Source: Oryzias latipes | Taxonomy: Eukaryota; Chordata; Actinopteri; Beloniformes; Adrianichthyidae | Direction: 5' to 3' | DNA length: 64,000 nucleotides | Assembly: GCF_002234675.1 (NCBI RefSeq) | Contig: NC_019869.2 | Span: 27,166,823-27,230,822 of the forward strand | Part shown: positions 10,363 through 20,906 of the stretch, piece after piece | Numbering within the stretch: position 1 is the stretch's first letter | Layout of the letters: every line of letters starts with the position of its first letter | Made by a program: the position numbers and the translations under genes | The notes under the pieces: model-generated | Databases searched by the model: none | The model's input: only the letters and a program-made list of their open reading frames with translations | What the model was told of the DNA's origin: nothing

Positions 10363-11078
10363 ACTTTGTCCCCATTGCGCCGGTGAACGGAGCAAATCGT
10401 GTCTGTGCAAAGCAATCGGACTTAATACTGTACGTTTTGTGTATGAGGGGCGGATGCGTTGTTACGTGTGGGAGCCTTCAGACTGCCATCGGCCCCGCAG
10501 CTCTATAAGAGCAGCAGGAGAAGATGTCTCCAGCTCACACGGAGGCTGTGAGCTTTTCAAAGCAAAATTCCGCTCAGTCCTTAAAAACCGTACAAACGAT
10601 CACGTCGATTTGTGTTTCCAGTCGTGTCCCGACAAAATAAAGGCTGATGTTATTCCCACATATTTACGTGCAGCCAGCCGAGTCACTATGACTCAGAGGT
10701 AAATTCACTCCCTAGCATGCGCTGTTCTCTCCGTCACGCAGCTGACAGGCTTTTCAAAACCCGTTGGTGATGGTGGATTTTTTTACGCTGCTTTTAACGA
10801 TTGCTTTTAACTTGAAAGCTGCATCATAGTGTAATGACGATCACGTGCACGTTGGGTCTAATGGCACCAAAGGATTCTGGGATGCGGCCGGGCATGCATG
10901 TTTCGCTTTGTTGAACCATGACTGAAGTGTCTAAGACCTGAAGTCAAGTCCATGCTGTTTGGCTGCTAAGAGGTGTGTTGAAAAATAATTAAAATCCATA
11001 AATTAGCCGCGTCACTGAATAAGCCGCAGGGCTGTAAGCGCAGGAAAAAAGTAGCGGCTTATAGTCCGGAAATTACGG
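10363..11078. other. Right arm of the TIR element, with dispersed block
   Basis: No gene is supported. Bases 10570-10685 closely match, inverted, bases 36465-36585, including AATAAAGGCTGATGTT and CCCACAT. The 140-codon frame at 10280-10702 crosses the LTR boundary and is therefore not a real gene. The arm ends in the TIR at 11078. Confidence 0.6.
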
Positions 11079-11082
11079 TATA

Positions 11083-11540
11083 CTTAGAAGCTAAAAAAAT
11101 ATATTTTGCTTGGTAAAGGCCCTTTAAATACAGTTCAGTCACGCCAGGGTGAGGCCCTTCCACACTATGATTAGTAAAGTTGACACAAATACAAATATAT
11201 GCTCATGCCCACACAGATGTGCACTCAAACAGTTTTTTGTTATTTTGCCCCTTTAACTCTCCAGTCCTGTTCAACTCCCAGCCTTTACTTTAGCATTCCT
11301 AGACAAAATTGACTGAACTGTTTTAACTGCTTTTTAAATGATCACAAAAACATGTTTAATCAACAATTTTTTTCTCAACATTCTTAAACATGTAAAATTT
11401 TTAGCTGTTAAAGTTTCAAAGTAGTGTTTACCATGTATTCATGAAATTAGACTTAAAAACTGCTGAGAAAAACACACATTGGCACTAAAACTGTACTACA
11501 TAATGATAGTGTAAAATAAAAAAAGGAATACCCAAGAACA
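11083..11540. other. Unique AT-rich sequence
   Basis: I see no gene, repeat family or RNA in this stretch. Confidence 0.4.
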
Positions 11541-11543
11541 GAT

Positions 11544-11829
11544 TTAGCATGAAGTTGTGTGTACTGTAATGTGTGAGTGGGCATGTGAATTCATGCACGA
11601 ATGGCATGTGACACATAGGCCAGAGTGGACCTTGCAAACACAGATATCACATTTGCAGCATCTCAGGCTTGTTTTGTTTTTCTCCAGGAGCTCAGAGCAC
11701 TTCCTTTTCTTCCAATATTCTTTTTGAGGAGAACAATTTCAGTGCATCTTCATCATGTCTATAAAACGGGTCCAGTAGTTCTCTGACAAAGGAACACTTG
11801 GTCAGTTGCCTCCTCACTGTGCTCTCAAA
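11544..11829 (-). pseudogene. C-terminal cysteine-rich coding remnant, possibly piggyBac-like
   Basis: The minus strand from 11829 reads RELLDPFYRHDEDALKLFSS. After one single-base shift near 11710 it continues with KKRKCSELLEKNKTSL and then a cluster of CxxC pairs (CCKCDICVCKVHS, CVTCHSC), ending at TAA 11544-11546. The basic KKRKC lead-in and paired cysteines resemble the C-terminal zinc-binding domain of piggyBac-derived transposases, which recognises the transposon ends. I see no catalytic domain upstream, so only a tail survives. It could also be an exon of another zinc-binding protein. Confidence 0.4.
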
Positions 11830-11979
11830 TAAAGAAGTTCAAGGCAAACATTAAGTGATTTATTATAAGGGGTCTGTGTGAAGATGAAACACTGATTAGA
11901 CTGGAAGGGGCAGTTCATGGGGGAAAGAGATAGGCCGCGTCAAAATTCTTCCCTTACTGCTGCGGCTTCTCCCTATTCC

Positions 11980-12014
11980 TACATTTTGCCCTCCAGATGG
12001 AAGGGCAAAATGTA
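11980..12014. repeat. Perfect 13-bp inverted repeat (hairpin)
   Basis: TACATTTTGCCCT at 11980-11992 is followed after nine bases by its exact complement AGGGCAAAATGTA at 12002-12014. It could be the core of a small palindromic MITE or simply a DNA hairpin. No terminator role is expected in a eukaryote. Confidence 0.6.
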
Positions 12015-12910
12015 AAAATAGCCTCTAGTTCTGACGTCACTTCAGCAGTTTCTGAAATCCACAGACCAGCCCGTCTGGCAACAACAACTACACCACATTC
12101 AAAGTCACACCAATCTCCTTTCTACCCAATCCTGTTGCCATGTGATTGGATAATGAGACATTTGTGTTAACAAGAATTTGGACAGCTGGCCAGTAAGTGT
12201 AGAATTAGACAAACGTACTGCCATGCATTTGGTGAAGTTCATACAAGCAATAATAAAGAGCAATAAAAACGACATTTCAGTGTGTGCAGTTTTATTATTA
12301 ACTACTTAATGCACATTAGTGTTAGTCTTACCATGTTTCTTATCTCCAGTTATTTTTTACACCAAGCACTTTGTTAGTTTCTACAGTGAAGATCTGCTTT
12401 TAAGGTGTCTTTTCATTGATTTCATTGTCAATTAAAAAGAAATGGATTTGATGTTTAACTTCCATATTTTATTGTGCAAAAGTGATCTGACTGGGTTCAA
12501 ATGATTTTATTCCAGTCTGCACCATCATTTCCCTTTACAGCAATGCAACCTGAAATAAGCAGAAACCGACTATTGTGTGACACAATGAGCAAGTCTTGTG
12601 TGTGTGCTGTGTGAACATGTGTGTGTGTTTCCAGACAGAGGCAGTCAAAACAAGACAAAAAAAAAACATCAAGCAGCTGCCCCCGTCTGTCACCTCTGCT
12701 CACCTCTGGCTGCTGTTCAGCTCAGTTGCAGAGGAATGTACATTATACTTACTGTGTGTGTGTCCCTTCAACAACTGACTGTTGTGTTCAGTCATAAGCA
12801 GTGGCTGAATGAGGTTAAGATGCCTGTCGGGATGTCCCAGACAATAGACCTGTACACTCTGGGAACAACCCTTATTTCAGTCCATTCTTTCATACAGGAA
12901 ATGGAGAAAT
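12015..12910. other. Unique sequence, no gene seen
   Basis: The stretch carries a short TGTG tract near 12600 but no convincing coding or RNA feature. Confidence 0.4.
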
Positions 12911-12920
12911 ACACACATTT

Positions 12921-13309
12921 TTTTTTTATTTTTTGTATTTTTAACTTGTCCTGTCCAACAGCTAGGCAGACAGATGAGAGCTGAGGGCCTCTTGTGTTGG
13001 ACATACTTTACTTTAACAATAGGGGTTATTAATCTTCATACAAACCAGAGGTATGTCTGAATAAACCCCTTTTGGAATTGAGGCCAAACTATTAATTTCA
13101 ATCATGTTTGAAAATCTTTGGTGTTGGACCGTACGGAAAAGGAAAGAAGGGAAGAAGAGAGAGGGATGTTAGAGGGGGGGGTAAGAGGGTGATAATAGGG
13201 GTGGGGGGGGTAAACCATGAAGCAGCATTAAGCAACAAGTTTCTGGACGGTTATAATCATTACAGTCAGGTTCAGATGTAATACAAGTCTATAAAGGCGG
13301 GGCCTGTCC
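12921..13309 (-). mobile_element. 5'-truncated copy of the resident LINE (3' end only)
   Basis: This 389-bp block is the reverse complement of the 3' end of the full-length LINE (about 50920-51290). It shares TTGTCCTGTCCAACAGCT, GGTGTTGGACCG and GCGGGGCCTGTCC. A T-rich tail at 12921-12941 is the poly-A end on the minus strand. The 10-bp ACACACATTT on both sides (12911-12920, 13310-13319) is the target duplication. This is the product of incomplete target-primed reverse transcription. Confidence 0.9.
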
Positions 13310-13319
13310 ACACACATTT

Positions 13320-14870
13320 CTAGATTCATGAACCTACATCCAACATCTTTCTTTTGTTTACACACTGTGGTGAAAATGAGTTTTTTTATGAACCTCTGGG
13401 ATGCATTGTATGCCTTCCAAAAATATCTAATTTAAAAGATTCCAGAAAATACAGATGTATATATTTGGTGTCATCTGACACACTTTCATCTCATATGGCA
13501 GCTGTCCACATTGCATTCCTTTTTTTAAACTTTTGCCAAAGCCCTTAGCCACTGTCCTTTTTTAATTCTAAATCCCACTGCCTTTCTCCTGACTTACACC
13601 CACATACTTCCACACAAATAAACACACACACACACGTATACACTCTCTGAGCCTCCGTTCTGGTAATTAGAAACAGTCTGTTTAACTGTCAGACATCAAC
13701 TGGTACCAGACACCAGACTCTAACCTCATTGGCTAATCCTCCAGACCCTGTTTTGTGTTCTGATTGGCTGTTGCTTCCTGCACTGCTCTGAGTCTGACCC
13801 AGTAAACTCACATGTGAACCAAATGCAGACATTTCAATTGGCTGTCTCTGAGACACATGACTGCTGCTCACTGGCACTCTCCAGCTTCACTGCTCCCAGA
13901 GGAGGATACAGTTATCCTCCGTGCAGAGAAAAACGACGTCATTCATCACCTCCTCCTCTCCTAGAGTGACCCCCACCATTCTAAACCTGTCTTTTTATGC
14001 TTAAAGCTTTTTTTAATGTGTCACTCTGAAGATTTCAGCACCACAAAGTTCACTGAGAGCAAACATTATTCTTCCCTCCACCCTGTCAAATAGCTAAAGC
14101 TGATATGAGATCCAAGCTGGCTTAACATCAGTCCCCAAAGTCACATTTTGTGGAGGTCTGTTCTCGTAAACTTTATGAATATTTTTTTTTTAATTTCCTC
14201 CCACGTGAAGCCCACACAGCCACTTCATCTGGTGGACAGTGGGTAGGACAAGGTAATGGAGCCATAAATATTTATCCAGCTCACTCATCAAGCCCTTACT
14301 GCTCAGCAGCAACATGAAGAGGCAGGATACCATTCAAACAAACTGTTGCTGTCATTTTCTGATGGAAAATCCTTCAAGATTTTCAATCCTGCCATGTTTT
14401 CAAGCATTTCTGATGACCATTTAAAGAAAAAGCAGCTTACATTCGGGTTAAATTAAAAACGACAGTTACTCTTAACACATGTACTTCGTGTCAAGCAACA
14501 GCAAAACAGACAAAAAAAACAGGGATGAAACAACAAAAGTCCATCATTTGGTTGGTACATGTCCTTACCATTTTTTATTTGGGGAATTTCAGTTTGTCTG
14601 AAAGCCAAGTTTGGCATGATATCCTCATTTATCTCTGTACAGAAAAACAGCAACACAGATATCAACATCTGCATTGGGCTGACTGTTATTGTGTAAATGC
14701 AGATATCGTTCAAATGCAGATGAACAGCCTGTTGAGCCATCTCTACTTTTATCTGTACATGGAACATCCTTTGATCTTTAGGTAAAAAAGGTAAACTAAT
14801 TGAAGATAGTCATATTTTGGAGCCAAAGATAATAAAAGGAGGAGATGTTAAGATGTACAACAGAATTTAA
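13320..14870. other. Unique sequence, no gene seen
   Basis: A short CACA microsatellite lies at 13620-13636. I find no supported exon or RNA. The short frames at 13689-13877 and 14453-14785 have no recognisable domain. Confidence 0.4.
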
Positions 14871-14884
14871 CCCCTGGAGACCTT

Positions 14885-15005
14885 TTGTTGTAAATTTACG
14901 AGAAAGAAAGTCATAACTGTTAAATTACAAGATTTCTTTTCTTGTAACTTTATTTCTTAAAATCTTGTAAAGTTACGACCTGAAATCTCGTAAATTTACG
15001 GGAAA
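14885..15005. repeat. Internally palindromic AT-rich repeat (CGTAAATTTACG)
   Basis: The motif TGTAAATTTACGAG near 14890 and CTCGTAAATTTACGGG near 14985 bracket further TTGTAA and TTACAA pairs, giving a foldable inverted structure of about 120 bp. I know CGTAAATTTACGA runs as a dispersed fish repeat. There is no coding. Confidence 0.5.
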
Positions 15006-15444
15006 AATGTCATAGATTAACGTCATGAACCTGTCATCTGAACACAAATGCGGAAGTAAACAGTGTTACTACCACCTGATGACAACTCTGACGAAGACGT
15101 CCATCGAAACATGTCAGGTATATGAAAAACACAAGCGCGTCTGATAATAGAAGAACCTAATAAATCAGTCTCAGTCAGTCTTGTGCAAAGTTCTCTTTGC
15201 TTTCTGGAATTGTACCACTTAATGTCAAGATTACATTCACATACATGTATAAGACATCTAGAGGGTTTTGTCAGTTAATACAGACACTGAACTTTATTGA
15301 ACTAACTGACTGGGACATTGTTACAGCAGTGTTGACAACTCAAAAGGGTTAAATGCTCTGTCTCTTGCAGCATTCAGGGCACAGACTTTACTCTTTAACA
15401 GTTACTACATAGGTTGCCATATATCTATCCATCAGCCCCGACAG

Positions 15445-15977
15445 GCAAACCTGTCCCAGTCTGGGGGAATTCACAACAGGGCCAGAACATACGAAAGATG
15501 GACACCAATAAGTTAAGGAACACAGTTTATTAATAGGAAGGAAGAACCTGTGTCCTGTAAAACAAACATATTATAATTACTGTGCTGGTCCCAACAAAAG
15601 ACAAAACAGAGGGATTGGAGCCTTGACTGACCCAGCCACGTTGACCATCGGAGTCAGTAGCTCCCTGCTAAGGCTGCCTGACAGAATCTAGTTAATGACC
15701 AAAAAATAAACAAAACCCAGCAGTATAAGACTGCTGACGACCAAGAGAGAATAAAAAGAGAAAACAAGCCAACCAGCACAGCTCCAAGTCAAAACCTCTG
15801 CTCTGCTCTGCTCTGCTCTGCTCTGCTCTGCTCTGCTCTGCATGCCTCTCTGGTTGTGGTTTCCTCTGACTTAAATACCTGGCAGGTGTTGATCAAGATC
15901 ATTGGCCACACCTTCCAGGTGAGCAGAATGAAAGGGGATGCAGCAAAACAGCAAAACAGCAGCAGCCAGACATAACA
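15445..15977 (-). mobile_element. Possible solo LTR containing a pentanucleotide microsatellite
   Basis: On the minus strand the block starts TGTTATGTCTGGCTGCTG (from 15977) and has a TATTTAAG promoter-like motif near 15875. The other end is near CACAAC at about 15465. The layout resembles the solo LTRs elsewhere in this window, but I could not find a target duplication and the far end is uncertain. Confidence 0.3.
15796..15840. repeat. (CTCTG)9 microsatellite
   Basis: Nine perfect CTCTG units run from 15796 to 15840. The purity suggests recent expansion. Confidence 0.95.
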
Positions 15978-15979
15978 TC

Positions 15980-17735
15980 GATCGATAGATATAGATATAT
16001 ATAAATAATAGCTGACAAAATTCCTCTGGACCAACACACCTCGTTTTTAATTTACTGTTAGTTTCAACCAAGTTAGAGAGCAAAAACAGACTGATTAGTA
16101 AAATTTCCCAGGTTCCAAAAAATCAAGTGAGTAATGTGAAACAAAGCAGTGGAAGATGGTCATTTCCTTTTTTTTATTCATTCTTTTCAAGTGTTCCAGG
16201 AAAACTTGAGAGAGAAAACAGAGTTTAAAACGGAGAATGTGGAGAAAACTGAACATATCGGAGCGGAAAATAACGAGCGTGGTGGGGCAATTCATCACAG
16301 AGGAAGAGTTGTTTGTGAGTTTCTGTGCCAGCCGAGGTCAAGGACAAGCCTGACTCATGCTAGCTCCTGGACAAGGAAGGAGTGGGCAACCAGCATTAGC
16401 GATCTCTCTAACACTTTATCAGAAGACACCGCATTCTTAAACAACTCTTATTGCATGGAGGAGGACATTAAAGTGTATTTGAATAATTCTTCAAAGATAA
16501 ATGTCCGCCTACAAACTCAATTTACTGCTAAAAAAAAACCTTGCAGTGATTTTTTTTTTTATTTCACTGAAATTTCAGAAGACTTTAATTTTTCTCTCTT
16601 ATTAGATCTAAAGAGCTTATAAAGATCCATAACTGCCCCATTCAACTTTTTGACAGCTCTACTTATTTCTAAGCTTTACTTCATAGTAGTTAACTGCTTA
16701 TCAGCAAAAATATCTACACAACACATGAAAAAGGGAAAAATCATAGACAGAGGGATTTCTGTTACATAAGTACACATCACTACAACTTCTGACTGACATC
16801 TTGGGGTTAATCTTCTAAAACCTGGCACAGAATGGGAGTTTAGTAAACAATGTCCTATTAGAGAAGAACATCAGCAGTACTCTGAGCTGATTCAGACAGA
16901 AATGGGCTGATCTCCCCATGGACTCCAAGGACTATAGTGGGCAGGGGCAAACTTACTGGATGGAAAGGAGCTGGCACTGCATTTGGCTTGTTGGAAGCAT
17001 GACTACTTCCTTACCAGCTTTTGGGATGATGATGAAGTTGCACATGTGCTCATTCATATCCCCCCACAAGTTAACAAAGAGCAGGAAACAATCCAAGGGG
17101 GGCAGAATGTGAATGATTAGGCATGTGCGTGTCTAGTTTATATTTTTCTCCAGCCCCCCACATGGTTTATCAATTTCCTTCTTTCTTTGTGCTCAAACTG
17201 TTAGCTTCTCTCTAAGGTTCTGTCAGTTTTTTTTTTTTTTTTTTTGCCGTTTCTCTTTTTCTTGCTTCTAAAATAATCATCATCTTCTTCTCTCTGTGTT
17301 TCCCCTTACTTAACCTTTATTTTTAATCTTTCTGTACTTTTCTCTTTACTATTTTCTCCTTCCTGTTATAGTCTGAGGAGGCATGCTGAAGTCTGGGCCA
17401 CTCTCATTAACCTTATCATGAAGCCACCCCCCAGCTGGACTCCCACTTCTGTGTAGCTTTGAAGAGCTGTGCCAGTACATACACACTGCACCATTAAGCT
17501 GCAGAAACGAGTGCTGAAAGGGAGAAAGGTTCAGCCAGGAGACACAGTAGATTCATCAAACATCTAAGCCACAAAGGGATGGGAGTGAGAGATAACAAAG
17601 AGGGAATGAACTTTGAAAGTACTCTACTTCATCTGATTTAACAAAAAATTCTGGTTTGATCAGGTTTTGTGTAACACCCCACAGGAACAAACCCATGTAG
17701 ATTTTTGGGGCAGAGTAGCTACGATGGGGCTCAGC
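15980..17735. other. Unique sequence, no gene supported
   Basis: It holds a GATA-type microsatellite near 15980-16005 and a poly-T run at about 17228-17245. A 157-codon plus-strand frame at 16149-16622 has no recognised domain, so I do not call it a gene. Confidence 0.4.
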
Positions 17736-17738
17736 CTA

Positions 17739-18480
17739 AAGGCCCGTTCACACCGTTTAACGCCTCGTGACTAAACAAAGGGCACCAATGTGAGTGTGCA
17801 CACTGACGCGATAAACGCCACGCGTAAAAGGGTCATTTTTTAAAAAATGCCTCGGGTTCGTTTTTTTGGTTTGACGCGCCGCCTCAAAAACTATACGACC
17901 AATGAGAACGGCGCTTTTGCACACGTGTCTGGAGCTTCTGAAGTTACAGTAAAACACAACTTGGGGGTGCTCAAACACAAAACTGCCTTTCTGAGCACAC
18001 ATACCAGCGAAGAAGATAGACGCCAAGTAGCGTCTACACTGCCGCGAAGAAATAAGGACGGACATTCTAAAACATCCCCGAAAACGCTCATGATACATTT
18101 TCAGCTCTTGTACCAGTCGATAAAACTCCCCATGTTCTTCTCTTCTCGTAACTATGGGATGTACCCAAAATCGGCATCTTTCATCATTCAACAGAACAAT
18201 AATTTCTTCATCGCTGGAACTGGAGCTAGAGCTACTGGTGCTTGAAATATTCATGTTTTCTTTGTTTGATTCTGACAATCGCGTAAATACTTGCTCTCTT
18301 CTTCTGAGTGAAAAGCGACTTTAAGAAGCGTAAAGTTGCGCAGCGCCACCTTGTGTACAGGAGTATTTCTGTTTTACATTAAGCGCCATCTAATGTCAGG
18401 GAATGAAATTGCATGTTCGCTCGGCTCATCGTCAGCGCAAAATCGCCTGGGTGTGAACACAAAAAACGTGGCGAAAAATC
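17739..18480 (-). mobile_element. PIF/Harbinger deletion derivative, copy 1
   Basis: The left end AAGGCCCGTTCACACCG at 17739 matches the left TIR of copy 2 at 51660, and the interiors share long tracts (TTTAACGCCTCGTGACTAAA, GGAGCTTCTGAAGTTACAG). The right TIR of copy 2 has no counterpart here: similarity stops at about 18480. An N-terminal Harbinger transposase fragment is carried on the minus strand. Confidence 0.8.
18060..18278 (-). pseudogene. Harbinger transposase N-terminal fragment (HARBI1-like)
   Basis: The minus-strand ATG at 18278 gives a serine and acidic leader (SSSSSSSSDEE), then RFWVHPIVTRREEHGEFYRL and VQELKMYHERFRGCFRMS. This is the conserved start of PIF/Harbinger nucleases of HARBI1 type (RRFWVHP, HGEF, LVQEL, F-x-x-YFRM). 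The frame runs on to 17757, but the later residues are not transposase-like and the DDE catalytic core is absent. It is a truncated first exon in a non-autonomous element. Confidence 0.8.
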
Positions 18481-18675
18481 ATACAACCTTCTTTTACTGG
18501 GGGGTCCGCGAAGGGGGGGTCTAAGGGCAGGGATTTCCAGTTTAGTTTAGTCTGTTTAGTTAGTTCAATTTAGTATTTTCCTATTGAATTCTATGTATTC
18601 AGAATCCTTTGATTTTATGTTTAACGTTTTCAATTGCCTATACAAAGTCCATCGAGACGACTGTTGTTGTGAATA

Positions 18676-19050
18676 CGGGCGACAGTGGCTCAGGTGGTTG
18701 AGCGGGTCGTCCAATGACCGAAGGGTTGGCGGTTCGATCCCCGCTCCCACCAGCCAAAAAATGTCGTTGTGTCCTTGGGCAAGACACTTCACCCTCCTTG
18801 CCTCCAGTGTGGCTCCACTGGTGTGTGAATGTGCATGAATGCTCCCAGTGATGGTCAGAGGGGCCGTAGGCGCGAAATGGCAGCCACGCCTCTGTCAGTC
18901 TGCCCCAGGGCAGCTGTGGCTACAACCGTAGCTTACCATCACCAAGTATGAATGAGGAGTGAATGAATAATGGACACACTGTAAGCGCTTTGAGTGTCTT
19001 GAAAAGCGCAGATAAATCCAATCCATTATTATTATTATTAATATGGGCTA
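18676..19050 (+). mobile_element. tRNA-derived SINE
   Basis: The head contains GGCTCAGGTGGTTGAGCGGG (A-box-like) and GGTTCGATCCC (B box), so it carries an internal RNA polymerase III promoter. The body holds TCCTTGGGCAAGACACTTCACCC. The tail ends in GCGCAGATAAATCCAATCC followed by (ATT)n. The AAGCGC...ATAAATCCAATCC tail resembles the 3' ends of fish LINEs used for mobilisation. Target duplications were not found. Confidence 0.8.
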
Positions 19051-19321
19051 TACAAATAACATTGAATTGAATTGAACTGGAGACGCAATGAATTAATAAT
19101 TGATTTCATATCAGTAAACCTTTTGACAAGGATGACTGACTAGCTTGTGGAATTTTAGTCTTTGTCCAGTAACTGCCAGGAGCAAAGCGGGATTCAGTGT
19201 CTTGGCCATGGACACTTCGGCACATGGACGGGTAGGGTTGGAACAGAACAGAAGTTGACTGCTCCACCTCGGCCACACCATAATAGAGTCATATCACTGC
19301 GCGAAACGAGCCAGAATCCTT

Positions 19322-20755
19322 AATATCTGTTGTGGATACTTTCTTAAATATCTAAAGAATCTGGACCTGTCATGATTTGAATTTGTTGTCTTGTTTTTGG
19401 TCCTTGTTCTGTCTTGTTTCTGTTTCCTGTTTTATTTTGAAAGTCTCCTGTCTTGTCTGTTTTCTTGAGTTTTACTTCCTTTGGTCCCCATCAGCCCTGA
19501 TCGTGTCCACCTGTGTCTTGTCTGCCCTGTCTGTATTTAAGTCTTGTCTCTGCCTTCCTCCTGTGTTGGTCCATTACCCCTGTTATAGTGTTCATGCCTT
19601 GTTCCTTGTCCCTCGCCATGCCACAGTAAGTTTTAGTTTTGTTTTGTCATCCTGCTCTGCAGCGCTTTTTGTTTCTATTAAACCCCTTGCCCTTGAACCG
19701 TGTGCCTCCGCCTCTGCATTTGGGTCCAACCGGCTTTCGAGCCACCTCACCGTGACAGGACCATTTCTAATGCATATCCAGACATGCAGCATATCTGAAG
19801 ATATCCGGGCAAAAGATACTGGTTGTGTCTTATTTTGGTCATATCCAAGTTACGAATATGACCTGAACTGAAATCTGGGAATATCTGGAGTAAAGATACT
19901 GAAGAAGGTAAATATCATGTAGTATCTGTAGTGTATACTTATCTAAGTGTTGAGGCATTTCTGGTGCATATCCAGACATGCAGCATATCTGAAGGTATCT
20001 GGGCAGAAGATACTGGTTGTGTCTTATTTTGGTCATATCCAAGTTACGAATATGACCTGAACTGAAATCTGGGAATATCTGGAGTAAAGATACTGAAGAA
20101 GGTAAATATCCTGTAGTATCTGTAGTGTATACTTATCTAAGTGTTGAGGTAGTTCTGGTGCATATCCAGACAGGCAGCATATCTGAAGGTATCCGGGCAG
20201 AAGATACTGGTTGTGTCTTATTTTGGTCATATCCAAGTTACGAATATGACCTGAACTGAAATCTGGGAATATCTGGAGTAAAGATACTGAAGAAGGTAAA
20301 TATCCTGTAGTATCTGTAGTGTATACTTATCTAAGTGTTGAGGCATTTCTGGTGCATATCCAGACAGGCAGCATATCTGAAGGTATCTGGGCAGAAGATA
20401 CTGGTTGTGTCTTATTTTGGTCATATCCAAGTTACGAATATGACCTGAACTGAAATCTGGGAATATCTGGAGTAAAGATACTGAAGAAGGTAAATATCCT
20501 GTAGTATCTGTAGTGTATACTTATCTAAGTGTTGAGGCATTTCTGGTGCATATCCAGACAGGCAGCATATCTGAAGGTATCCGGGCAGAAGATACTGGTT
20601 GTGTCTTATTTTGGTCATATCCAAGTTTCGAATATGACCTGAAGTCAAATCTGGAAATATCTGGAGTAAAGATACTGAAGAAGGTAAACATCCTGTAGTA
20701 TCTGTAGTGTATACTTATCTAAGTGTTGAGGTATTTCTGGTGCATATCCTCCGCA
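19322..20755. repeat. 194-bp tandem array, about five full units
   Basis: Units repeat every 194 bp, as seen from the recurring GGTGCATATCCAGACA and TTGTGTCTTATTTTGG at about 19775, 19965, 20159, 20353 and 20547. The array begins before the solo LTR at 19368, because AATATCT-TGGATACT-TATCTAA at about 19322-19356 matches the unit end (AGTATCTG-GTATACT-TATCTAAG). Each unit has an open minus-strand frame of about 67 codons, but 194 is not a multiple of three, so the frame shifts between units. I regard it as non-coding satellite. Confidence 0.93.
19368..19757 (+). mobile_element. Solo LTR (390 bp) inside the tandem array
   Basis: It starts TGTCATGATTTG and ends CACCGTGACA, with GGACC on both flanks (19363-19367, 19758-19762) as a 5-bp target duplication. 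A TATTTAAGTC promoter-like motif lies near 19536 and an ATTAAA signal near 19678. The loci at 58474 and 60240 belong to the same LTR family. LTR-LTR recombination presumably removed the interior. Confidence 0.9.
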
Positions 20756-20906
20756 GTTACCATTGCCGCTGTAGGTACCATAACCGTTCGGCCTGGAACT
20801 TCCCTTCGGGGTCCTTTGACTAGTGCTGACGTCACATTATGCGATTGGCTTTGTGTTGGTCTGATGACGTGTCAGACAGTGATTGGTCTGGACAATTTAC
20901 GATACT

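Larger units (their letters stand above)
2629..11078. mobile_element. TIR DNA element (CCGTAAATTCCGG ends) split by a Gypsy element
   Basis: The left end at 2629 reads CCGTAAATTCCGGACTA. The right end at 11078 is its imperfect inverse (TAGTCCGGAAATTACGG). Subterminal motifs with AAGCCGC recur near both ends. TATA flanks both sides (2625-2628 and 11079-11082), consistent with a TA or TATA target duplication. Without the inserted Gypsy element the unit is about 1.5 kb (2629-3398 plus 10363-11078). It is CpG-rich around 3170-3340 and has no transposase, so it is non-autonomous. I do not assign the superfamily. Confidence 0.75.

Noticed and set aside
10280-10702. 140-codon plus-strand frame
   Set aside because: It crosses the LTR/host-element boundary at 10358, so its first part is an accident of insertion.
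11980-12014. Hairpin as a terminator or microRNA precursor
   Set aside because: The 13-bp stem with a 9-base loop is too short for a microRNA precursor and eukaryotes do not use such terminators.
16149-16622. 157-codon plus-strand frame
   Set aside because: No recognisable domain, AT-rich poly-K/F tail and no exon signals. Kept as a possibility only.
18676-18750. tRNA-like A and B boxes, possible tRNA gene
   Set aside because: The body and AT-rich tail identify a SINE; no cloverleaf acceptor stem closes.
19839-20648. Repeated 67-75-codon minus-strand frames beginning MDMTKIRHNQYLLP
   Set aside because: They recur with the 194-bp satellite period, which is not a multiple of three, and end at the same place in each unit.
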